NCBI RefSeq assembly: GCF_039541815.1 | Contig: NZ_BAABGY010000011.1 | Location: 329,848 to 393,847, forward strand | Source of the DNA: Flavisolibacter amylovorans | Lineage (GTDB): Bacteria; Bacteroidota; Bacteroidia; Chitinophagales; Chitinophagaceae | Direction of reading: 5' to 3' | Length of the DNA stretch: 64,000 nucleotides | Shown: positions 58,601 to 64,000 of the stretch, piece after piece | How positions within the stretch are numbered: the first letter of the stretch is position 1 | How the letters are laid out: the number at the start of each line of letters is the position of its first letter | Program-made: the position numbers and the translations under genes | Notes under the pieces: model-generated | What the model saw: the letters and a program-made list of their open reading frames with translations, nothing else | Told to the model about the DNA's origin: nothing | Databases searched by the model: none

Positions 58601-58945
58601 CCGGCTTATGTCCTGGAACGTTGGCAGGCTCCGGGAGACGCCGCCCTGGTAGAGCGCTTTACTCAATCCACCGGTACGCCTGCTTACGCAGCCTATAACA
58701 ACTACCGGAATTCCTCGGCGTCACTTTCAGACGCGTCCTTCATCCGTCTGAAAAACGTTTCCCTGGCGTACTCCCTGCCGGAGAAATGGCTGAGGAAGGT
58801 GAAGATGGAGCAAGTCCGCTTGTATATCGAGGGGCGCAACCTGCTCACCATTACGTCCTACAAAGGGGCTGACCCCGAAACCCAAATTCTAACCACGCTT
58901 CCCCCGCTCAAGACACTGGTCGCCGGGGTGCAGCTTAACTTTTAA
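55682..58945 (+). CDS. SusC/RagA-type TonB-linked outer-membrane receptor
   Basis: Protein of 1087 residues with a signal peptide ('LFLCLFLFSLFAQGQ'). Order of domains: STN/secretin-like (residues ~35-115: 'LKKVPLESAFLAIERQSPYRFTYTVEVL'), a carboxypeptidase-regulatory-like beta domain (~125-200: 'LDGIVRNDRGEPVPRATVAVKG'), the TonB plug with 'MLDETVVIGYGTTTRR' and 'LYIIDGVPLM', and the beta barrel ending in 'LVAGVQLNF'. The STN domain marks a sigma/FecR-coupled transducer. The substrate (glycan, peptide or other polymer) cannot be read from the sequence. susD follows after 11 bp. Confidence 0.93.
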   Translation: MQTTVHGKRVRPHPTLKRGALFLCLFLFSLFAQGQTLTLSLKKVPLESAFLAIERQSPYRFTYTVEVLQATSPVTLEVSGASLETVLARLFEGQPLSYTVNKNYISVHRKAVPEKPAKSAAELTLDGIVRNDRGEPVPRATVAVKGSGRTVVTDAAGRFSIPGMTGQETLLITSIGHSARELAVNGRSRLEVILPIQSSMLDETVVIGYGTTTRRFSTGSVSRITAAEIARQPVTNPLAALQGRVAGLSVVQANGLPGSNFNVQIRGQNSIKQGTQPLYIIDGVPLMLNSTLAQVSPFISTTVTNPLNAINPSDIESIEVLKDADATAIYGSQGANGVVLITTKKGAGNKTRLSVNAYTGFSHVGRTARLLNTDQYLAMRREAFANDGVAPTAASAPDLLVWDSTRYTDWTKELIGGTARFSNIQATLSGGSRQSNILFSAGYSKETTVFPSNEPALRGSMRLNAGHQSTNGRFRADFSALYTLENKILPATDLTASILLPPNIPAMKDSAGNLAWVPGFDNPYAIGLQEYRGQNQTFLSNVLLQFEIVKGLTIKSSFGFSRMSSDEESRLPIKALRPSASARGSLQMGNAAATNWIAEPQLGYHRTVGQSRFEAMAGLSLQERRQKGNTITGSQYTSDDLLGNLAAAGQLSASNYRSQYNYTAVFGRLSYSYAKRYLLNLNARRDGSSRFGPANRFANFGAVGAGWVLSEEPFLQKRPSWINFAKIRGSYGVTGNDQIGDYLYLDAWTAAAAYQYGGAAGVLPSRLFNPYFQWERNRKLEVAADLILFQNRLSLTAAWYRNRSDNQLINYRLPSQTGFTTLLKNLDALVQNTGLEFEATSKNFTAGNFRWNTAFNISFPRNKLLRYPGLEISSDRFSYAIDQPLSVLHGFNYEGVDPQTGVYVFTDVNKDNLINSAGDAIPVGAMAVKYQGGLQNTFHYKGWEADFFFQFVNQTGRNYLAQIGARPGFQSNQPAYVLERWQAPGDAALVERFTQSTGTPAYAAYNNYRNSSASLSDASFIRLKNVSLAYSLPEKWLRKVKMEQVRLYIEGRNLLTITSYKGADPETQILTTLPPLKTLVAGVQLNF

Positions 58946-58955
58946 ACTACTGGCT

Positions 58956-60311
58956 ATGCGCTATCTGACCTATATAATTTGCATGCTTTCTCTAGCTGCA
59001 GCTTCCTGTAAGAAGTTTGTAGAAGTGCCTACACCGGACGATCGCATTGTCAGCGACGATGTTTTTTCATCGGATGCCAAAGCCTCTGGTGCAATGACCG
59101 CGGTATACGGCAATTTGATCAATGGCGGAGGCTCTTTCATAAATGGATTCGGCACCACTAGTGGCGGCCTTTCTTCGGACGAACTTCAAAAGTTCAACCC
59201 ATCAGCTGGAGAACAGGAGTTCTTAAACAACGCGCTTACACCAACAAACACAACACTCCGAACACTCTGGTCAAGCGCTTACCAATCTATTTATTACGCA
59301 AATGCGATCCTCGAGGGTGTCCGGAGATCCCAGGCGCTTTCAGCGGGAGTAAAAGGACAGTTAGAGGGTGAAGCTCGGTTTGTCCGTGCGCTTCATTATT
59401 TCTACCTGGTCAATTACTTTGGCTCGGTGCCCTTGGTCACCAGTACCGACTATGCGGTAAATAGTACACTTCCCCGGTCGGAACCCGCAGCTGTATACCA
59501 GCAGATAAGAGCCGATCTTATTGCCGCCCGTGATTTGCTTCCGGAGGCTTATGTAGGAAGTGAGCGTATTCGTCCCAACCGGTGGACTGCAGTGGCTTTG
59601 CTGGCACGGACCCATTTGTATAACAAGGAATGGACCGAAGCAGTGGCGGCTGCAAGCAATATTATTGGCAGTGGTGTTTACCAGCTTCAGGTAGATCCAG
59701 CAACCGTCTATCTAAAGACAAGCCGCGAGGCGATCTGGCAATTGAGCCCAAATACCGGGACGCTCCGTGAAACGAGCTTGCTTCGGCCCACCGGAACCAC
59801 AGCACCTGTTCCGCAATATTTCTTGCCGTCATCAGCAATGGCCACTTTCGAGCCCGGAGACCTTCGCCGCAGGAAGTGGGTGGATAGTGTAACGCACCAG
59901 GGAACCCGCTATTACTATCCAGCGAAATACCGGAATACCACTACTGCCGTCACCGAGTACTATACGGTCTTCCGACTAGCGGAGGTTTACCTGATCCGGG
60001 CGGAAGCAAGACTCAATACAGGGGATCTGGATGGCGCCGCGCAAGATCTGAACATCGTGCGCACGCGGGCTGGGTTGCCTAATACGCTGGCTACCACGGC
60101 TCCAGATCTTTCCACTGCTATCGTCGCCGAGCGCAGACGGGAGCTTTTTGCCGAGATGGGGCACCGCTGGTTGGATTTAAAGCGATGGAACTTGGTGTCC
60201 GCTGTTTTAAGCCCGATAAAAACTGGCTGGCAGGCGACAGACACCCTGTACCCGGTGCCGAACGATGAACTCCTATCCAATAACAGCCTGACGCAGAATC
60301 CAGGGTATTAA
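58956..60311 (+). CDS. SusD/RagB-type outer-membrane lipoprotein
   Basis: Protein of 451 residues. Lipobox 'LSLAAASCKKF' (the Cys at about residue 18) and a following 'VPTPDDRIVSDDVF'. The TPR-like body has 'AYQSIYYANAILEGVRRSQAL', 'GEARFVRALHYFYLVNYFGSVPLVT' and ends 'ERRRELFAEMGHRWLDLKRW'. It caps the SusC channel on the cell surface and delivers substrate. The size is at the small end of the family. It follows susC by 11 bp and precedes the thioredoxin-like gene by 24 bp. Confidence 0.92.
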   Translation: MRYLTYIICMLSLAAASCKKFVEVPTPDDRIVSDDVFSSDAKASGAMTAVYGNLINGGGSFINGFGTTSGGLSSDELQKFNPSAGEQEFLNNALTPTNTTLRTLWSSAYQSIYYANAILEGVRRSQALSAGVKGQLEGEARFVRALHYFYLVNYFGSVPLVTSTDYAVNSTLPRSEPAAVYQQIRADLIAARDLLPEAYVGSERIRPNRWTAVALLARTHLYNKEWTEAVAAASNIIGSGVYQLQVDPATVYLKTSREAIWQLSPNTGTLRETSLLRPTGTTAPVPQYFLPSSAMATFEPGDLRRRKWVDSVTHQGTRYYYPAKYRNTTTAVTEYYTVFRLAEVYLIRAEARLNTGDLDGAAQDLNIVRTRAGLPNTLATTAPDLSTAIVAERRRELFAEMGHRWLDLKRWNLVSAVLSPIKTGWQATDTLYPVPNDELLSNNSLTQNPGY

Positions 60312-60334
60312 CCATCTTTTTTAAGCTATTTACT

Positions 60335-61588
60335 ATGAAAAAAGTTCTCTTTTTCGTAGCCGGGATTCTTATGTCCTTGCTATCCGTTGCCCAAGACCAG
60401 AAAGAACTGGGAAAGTATGTGGGTGATCTGAAAATCACGTCGAGTCTGAATTACCCGGGCAAGCTTGCGTCTTTGGGTGACCTCAGGGGGAAGGTGATCC
60501 TTCTGGATTTCTGGAGCAGCCGGTGCTTATCCTGCTTCCATACGTTTGCCGAGATGAGCACCTTGCAGAAGAAGTTCAATGGCGATGTCGTTCATTTCTA
60601 TGTGACCACGCAGCCCCGCAAGGAGGTGGAGGATTTCTTTGCCCGTCGCCCGGAATTTTTGAAGTATGACCTTCGCTTTATTACCGATGCAGGCAACCTT
60701 GCTGAACGCTTCCATCATTCCAGCCTGCCGTATTTTGTCTGGATCGGCAAAGACGGAAAGATCAAAGCGCTTACGAACCGCAAGCAGGTGACCGAGGCGA
60801 ACATTCGGAAACTACTGGAAACAAACACCGTTTCGCTGCCGGTGAAGCGTAGTTTTCGGGACCTTGATCCCGATGAACCCTACTTCTCTCACGAAGCGTT
60901 TCAGAACGAGTTGATACAAGGCGCTTCCCTAGCCGGAATGATCGATGGGTTGCCATCGACACAGGGCATCCGGCGCTTCCCTAACGGGTTTCGCTCGGCT
61001 TTCGCTTTGAATGCCTCCGTAGAGTCAATGTATGCCTTTGCCTATGCCGTGGACCTTCGTTTTCAGCCAGTGGATGTACCGCGATTGTTCCGGTTTCAAC
61101 TCCGGGATAGTACCCGCTTTTTCGACCGGGAGGACGGTACGATGATCCCGAAAAAGTATTGTTTTGAGCAGCTGATGCGCTTTGATTCGTCAAAAGTCAG
61201 TAACAGGACAATTCTTCGTAAAGCACAGCGGGAATTAGACCACGTTTTCGGATTAAGGAGCGAGATCAGAACCGTCAAAACAAATTGCTACATCATTTCA
61301 AAAGGAAAAGAATTCAAGCAGTCGCAAGCCAGTGAAAAGTTGTTGGATGTTGGGGAAGAGTCCGTAAAGTTAAAAGCGCAGCGGCCACAGACGGTAGTGG
61401 CCTACGTTAAGTACCAATTCTCATCCCGGACTCCTATTCTGATGGAGCGCTTTGAAGACAGCGACAAAATCGACATCGAGTTACGTAATTATTCAGACGT
61501 TGAGTTGCTCCGTAAGGATCTCGCGAAGGCGGGCTTGGATATCCGCCTGGAACCAAGAGAGATCCAAATGGTATTGGTGACGGATTGA
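60335..61588 (+). CDS. TlpA/thioredoxin-like protein in the SusCD operon
   Basis: Protein of 417 residues with a signal peptide ('KKVLFFVAGILMSLLSVAQ'). The TlpA-like thioredoxin domain (residues ~25-175) has the redox motif RCLSC in 'LLDFWSSRCLSCFHTFAEMS', then 'FARRPEFLKYDLRFITDAG' and cis-Pro 'HHSSLPYFVWIG'. The last ~235 residues have no known motif. Membrane-associated redox proteins in SusCD loci are thought to keep cysteines reduced or process peptides; the exact role is unknown. It is 24 bp from susD and ends at a strong bidirectional terminator. Confidence 0.85.
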   Translation: MKKVLFFVAGILMSLLSVAQDQKELGKYVGDLKITSSLNYPGKLASLGDLRGKVILLDFWSSRCLSCFHTFAEMSTLQKKFNGDVVHFYVTTQPRKEVEDFFARRPEFLKYDLRFITDAGNLAERFHHSSLPYFVWIGKDGKIKALTNRKQVTEANIRKLLETNTVSLPVKRSFRDLDPDEPYFSHEAFQNELIQGASLAGMIDGLPSTQGIRRFPNGFRSAFALNASVESMYAFAYAVDLRFQPVDVPRLFRFQLRDSTRFFDREDGTMIPKKYCFEQLMRFDSSKVSNRTILRKAQRELDHVFGLRSEIRTVKTNCYIISKGKEFKQSQASEKLLDVGEESVKLKAQRPQTVVAYVKYQFSSRTPILMERFEDSDKIDIELRNYSDVELLRKDLAKAGLDIRLEPREIQMVLVTD

Positions 61589-61590
61589 AA

Positions 61591-61626
61591 ATAAGGGGCC
61601 GCATGAGTGCGGCCCCTTATTTTTTA
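61591..61626. terminator. Strong bidirectional rho-independent terminator
   Basis: A 13-bp perfect stem (ATAAGGGGCCGCA with TGCGGCCCCTTAT) with loop TGAG at 61591-61620 and a T-run on the plus side; on the minus side the stem is preceded by As that give a T-run in that sense too. It sits between the TlpA-like gene and the convergent DUF6520-like gene. Confidence 0.9.
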
Positions 61627-61944
61627 ATTCTTGGTGGCGTGGCGCTCGTAGACCGCCGGGTCGGTTTCGTCGACCATCGGTGCGATGCTGTAGAGCGATC
61701 CGTTTTGTACGACCTCGTTGTCGCTGATGTTCAGCGAAACGGCGCACAGCCGGGATCCGTCATCGCACTGGGACGGGGGCGTGTCGCTCTGCACACCACC
61801 GCTCGGATTGACAGCGTTACCATTAGCATCGACCAGGAACCAGACCAGATCCCCGGTCATAGCGGCTTTCTTCTGGACGGTTGTGAACGCACTGCCGGCA
61901 ACGGCCAGTACGACCGCTACCAGCGGCAAAATCAACTTTTTCAT
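61624..61944 (-). CDS. DUF6520-like small secreted protein
   Basis: Protein of 106 residues with an N-terminal signal ('KKLILPLVAVVLAVAGSAFTT'). The mature part 'GDLVWFLVDANGNAVNPSGG' and a pair of Cys (QCDDGSRLC) match the DUF6520 group of Bacteroidota. Function unknown. It is about 100 bp from the MauE-like gene upstream on the same strand, and DUF6520 genes frequently neighbour such genes. Confidence 0.75.
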   Translation of the reverse strand: MKKLILPLVAVVLAVAGSAFTTVQKKAAMTGDLVWFLVDANGNAVNPSGGVQSDTPPSQCDDGSRLCAVSLNISDNEVVQNGSLYSIAPMVDETDPAVYERHATKN

Positions 61945-62003
61945 AACGAAATGTTTTGACTAAAAATGGCGCCTACTCGGTTCCAGGTTTTCGGCTTCGC
62001 CTG

Positions 62004-62019
62004 CCTGCCGTCCGGCAGG
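62004..62019. repeat. Short GC-rich inverted repeat
   Basis: Arms CCTGCCG and CGGCAGG with a 2-nt loop. The same arm core (CCTGCC/GGCAGG) recurs at 31210-31225. It may be a REP-like element or a weak terminator for the MauE-like gene. Confidence 0.45.
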
Positions 62020-62045
62020 TGGTTTATTCGAATAAAAAGTTCAGA

Positions 62046-62507
62046 TCAGCATGTTGCGGCTGCTACGTCCGCTATGGGACCCGTCTTGTCGAATCGGCTG
62101 GCCCGTGTCCACCAGCCCAATAGCCCGATTCCGGTAAAGAACAAGTTGAAAAGCAAATGTTCCGGCCATCCCATTGCAGCGATTACGCCGCCACAGGAGC
62201 AAGGTAATTTGGGCTCAAAAAGGAGCATGTAGGCAACATATACTGTGAAAACCGCCATCAGGATCGTGCTTGCCGCTAATCCGGAAAGACGGGTGCGCGG
62301 AATAAATAGGATTACCGCAATCAAGAGTTCGAGGAGGGGCAGCAGGCGTGCGACCGTTATTGCGTGCTGACCAATCAGGGGCGAAGTTGACAACACCATT
62401 TGAAAGGCCGGGAAGTCGAACAACTTGACCGTACCGGTGTACACCAGCAGTAACAGCATAAGCGCCGTACATATTTCGCTGACAGTATTTTTGGTGCTGG
62501 AGGTCAT
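62046..62507 (-). CDS. MauE/DoxX-like membrane protein
   Basis: Protein of 153 residues with four membrane helices: 'EICTALMLLLLVYTGTVKLF', 'ITVARLLPLLELLIAVILFI', 'AASTILMAVFTVYVAYMLLF' and 'LLFNLFFTGIGLLGWW'. Between helices 3 and 4 a C-x-C motif 'PCSCGG' appears, as in MauE-type proteins linked to disulfide handling or quinone redox. The gene is upstream of the DUF6520-like gene on the same strand. Confidence 0.8.
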   Translation of the reverse strand: MTSSTKNTVSEICTALMLLLLVYTGTVKLFDFPAFQMVLSTSPLIGQHAITVARLLPLLELLIAVILFIPRTRLSGLAASTILMAVFTVYVAYMLLFEPKLPCSCGGVIAAMGWPEHLLFNLFFTGIGLLGWWTRASRFDKTGPIADVAAATC

Positions 62508-62649
62508 ACTTCAATCTTTATGGGTTGCTGAATGATTTTCGCTTCCTTCTGTCTTGAAACGTTGCAACCGTAAAGTTTGTAAGAATAACAATACGCATGG
62601 TCCGAACCTGCTTTGATAGAGGTTCAAAGAAGTTGCGAAAGGGCCCGTG

Positions 62650-63621
62650 TCAACGAGTTCCCTTGCGCAGCGATGTGGCTTTATAGCCGAAATACTTTTG
62701 GAATTCCATCGTGAAATTACTGGGCCGCATGCCTACTGTCGGAGCCACAGTTTTTACCTGTTCGCCCCGGAGCAGGAGTTCGCGCGCCCTCTCCATGCGT
62801 GCCGTTCGTAAATATTCATACAGGCCGGATCCATAAACCTTTTGGAAGGCACGCTTCAGCGACGATTCGCTCCAGCCAACCATCCGGGCTAGTTGATCGT
62901 TCGGGTAGTGCCGGCTAATATCTTGCATGATGATGGCCTGCGCACGCTCGGCCATTTGGAGTTCCAGTTGTGTTGCCGGTGCATTATCAGGTTCTGTATA
63001 GGCCTGAGCGAGCTGGGTAAACAAGGCCTGGCGAACTTTCATTTCCCAAAAAATCCGCTGAAGTTCTGGCTGGTATTGCTCCTGTAACACTTCTTGTACA
63101 GCATCTAAGAGCGTGTGGCGGGCCGGCCGGGGTGATGGCAGGAGAAAACGCGGCTTGCGGCCCTTATCCCGGAGCGCTTTCTTCAGCGCAGGAAAATGCG
63201 GCAGCCATTCCTCGTATCCCGAACCCGTATAGTAAGTGTTGATCAAATGGCACTCTCGCCCTCCCGGGACAATGGTTTCCGTATCTGCGGTTCGCGCGTC
63301 CAGCAGGGTAAATTGACCCTCGGCCAGTGTTTGCGCCGCTCTCCCTTTAAAGCCGAATTGTAATCCGCCTTTCAGGGAGAGCAGCGATTGCAACCCGCCA
63401 TTCTCCTCGGTGCCGAATAAAGAAACTTGCTGTAAAAAAGAAAAGATGTAGTAGTTGAGGCGGTAGCCTTCCGTCTGAATCTGTTGCAGCAAAATCGATC
63501 CGAAAGGGTGCTCGGCATACATCGTCCGGGCACTGGGAAGCGGCGCATCACCGCGGTTAGCAGGCCACCCAGGAAGTAGTGAGAGTGGGCCGTAAGAGGA
63601 CGAATGAAGGTTAGTTGGCAT
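62650..63621 (-). CDS. AraC-family transcriptional regulator
   Basis: Protein of 323 residues. The C-terminal ~95 residues form the two-helix-turn-helix domain: 'PNDQLARMVGWSESSLKRAFQKVYGSGLYEYLRTARMERARELL' and 'KTVAPTVGMRPSNFTMEFQKYFGYKATSLRK'. The N-terminal ~200 residues have a cupin-like sensory region without a clear motif. It is separated from the MauE-like gene by ~140 bp and may regulate it or the DUF6520 unit. Confidence 0.9.
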   Translation of the reverse strand: MPTNLHSSSYGPLSLLPGWPANRGDAPLPSARTMYAEHPFGSILLQQIQTEGYRLNYYIFSFLQQVSLFGTEENGGLQSLLSLKGGLQFGFKGRAAQTLAEGQFTLLDARTADTETIVPGGRECHLINTYYTGSGYEEWLPHFPALKKALRDKGRKPRFLLPSPRPARHTLLDAVQEVLQEQYQPELQRIFWEMKVRQALFTQLAQAYTEPDNAPATQLELQMAERAQAIIMQDISRHYPNDQLARMVGWSESSLKRAFQKVYGSGLYEYLRTARMERARELLLRGEQVKTVAPTVGMRPSNFTMEFQKYFGYKATSLRKGTR

Positions 63622-63918
63622 AGGATGCTAAGCGACAGGCTCTAAATTAAGCCCGTTTTGCTTTTCCTACACTGCCGGGGGTGCTCCCAATGCATCAAAA
63701 TCCGGTAAACATTGTTTACAAATAGGTAAAACTCTTTAGCCGCTAATGATGCGAAAGGAACGATCCTTCCAATTGGAATCAATTGCAGCAAAAAGATTCC
63801 TGCGTTAAATGCCAGTTTTATGGCTCGCAAATGTTTGGGGCAAGTAAGATCCGGCTCCTTGTACCGGCCTGTAATTCGCAAGACTCTCCATGACGCCCGC
63901 CCTAGGCCGTGTTGACAA
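63622..63918. other. Stretch without a convincing gene next to the IS end
   Basis: About 300 bp. One minus-strand open frame crosses it and runs into the transposase, but it has no family likeness and overlaps the better-supported IS reading frame. The right part holds the likely terminal repeat of the IS, at 'ggccgtgttgacaatt'. Confidence 0.4.
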
Positions 63919-64000
63919 TTACTTTGCATTAGTGAGCGCTGCGGCGAGATAGACGAATGCGAGGAAGCAGGTGTCGGTTTTATCATAGCGTGTTGCGACG
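63919..64000 (-). mobile_element. IS5-like transposase, 3' end (gene cut by window edge)
   Basis: The minus-strand reading ends 'VATRYDKTDTCFLAFVYLAAA' then LTNAK and stop (63919-63921). The R-Y-D-K-T block with 'FLAFVYLAAAL' is the C-terminus of IS5-family transposases, where Tyr and Lys follow the last catalytic Glu. The catalytic core is outside the window. The bases just left may contain the terminal inverted repeat. Confidence 0.75.

Noticed and set aside
63642..63986. 114-residue minus-strand open frame at the right edge
   Set aside because: It overlaps the IS5-like transposase end, which has clear family residues; no homologous motif was seen.
1..64000. CRISPR array or cas genes
   Set aside because: No spaced direct repeats and no Cas-like protein were seen on either strand.

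Overview
The window is chromosomal DNA of a Bacteroidota bacterium, most likely of the Chitinophaga/Niastella type. The evidence is a SusC/SusD pair preceded by a FecR-type anti-sigma factor with a DUF4974-like tail, an ECF sigma factor of the Bacteroidota type, a CTnDOT-style tra cluster (TraE to TraN), a DUF6520-like peptide, and the near absence of strong Shine-Dalgarno sequences. Most of the window is accessory DNA.

Layout. (1) 1-14.6 kb is a restriction/defence island: the C-terminal part of an Eco57I-like modification methylase with a RecF/SMC-like ATPase; three HNH nucleases that share one HNH module but carry three different N-terminal reader domains (SRA-like, phosphorothioate sulfur-binding-like, PUA/EVE-like); a 1618-residue exonuclease-RecQ-UvrD fusion; a GYF_2 membrane protein; a GIY-YIG/DUF4357 protein; an unknown protein; and a frameshifted remnant that looks like HsdR. 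(2) 15-20 kb is an integration hot spot: a frameshifted large serine recombinase, a tRNA-Asn 3' fragment with its terminator, a tyrosine integrase, two cargo genes and a tRNA-Ser-like 3' fragment. (3) 20.2-31.7 kb, all on the minus strand, is the mating-apparatus part of an integrative conjugative element: excisionase-like regulator, winged-helix protein, DUF3945-like protein, TraN, M, L, K, J, three tandem TraI-like paralogs, the TraG (VirB4-like) ATPase, TraF and TraE. No relaxase or coupling protein is present. (4) 31.8-35.7 kb holds a membrane protein, a Crp/Fnr regulator, a receiver-only response regulator, a PAS histidine kinase and a Crp pseudogene.

(5) 36-46.4 kb is the most striking part: eight overlapping minus-strand genes, visibly A/T-rich, encoding an XRE regulator, a NurA-like nuclease, a HerA-like ATPase, two paralogous GHKL (Hsp90/MutL-fold) ATPases, a RecF-like AAA ATPase, an unknown protein and a B12-type radical SAM protein. 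I know of no named defence system with this gene set. The tight overlaps argue that it works as one unit.

(6) 46.8-54.2 kb: a second XRE regulator with a perfect 22-bp palindrome at its promoter, a 106-bp nested inverted repeat, an ECF sigma factor, an ADP-ribosyltransferase-like protein with a 53-residue upstream peptide, a DUF488 fusion with a partner, a broken second copy of the sigma factor's 3' half, a DUF4145 protein, and a nucleotidyltransferase/winged-helix pair with a 24-bp palindromic operator. This cargo lies between the sigma factor and the FecR gene, which usually sit side by side. (7) 54.3-61.6 kb is the nutrient-uptake locus fecR-susC-susD plus a TlpA-like thioredoxin protein, closed by a strong bidirectional terminator. 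(8) 61.6-64 kb holds a DUF6520-like peptide, a MauE/DoxX-like membrane protein, an AraC regulator and the 3' end of an IS5-like transposase cut by the window edge.

All family assignments come from motif reading and memory; no database search was possible.
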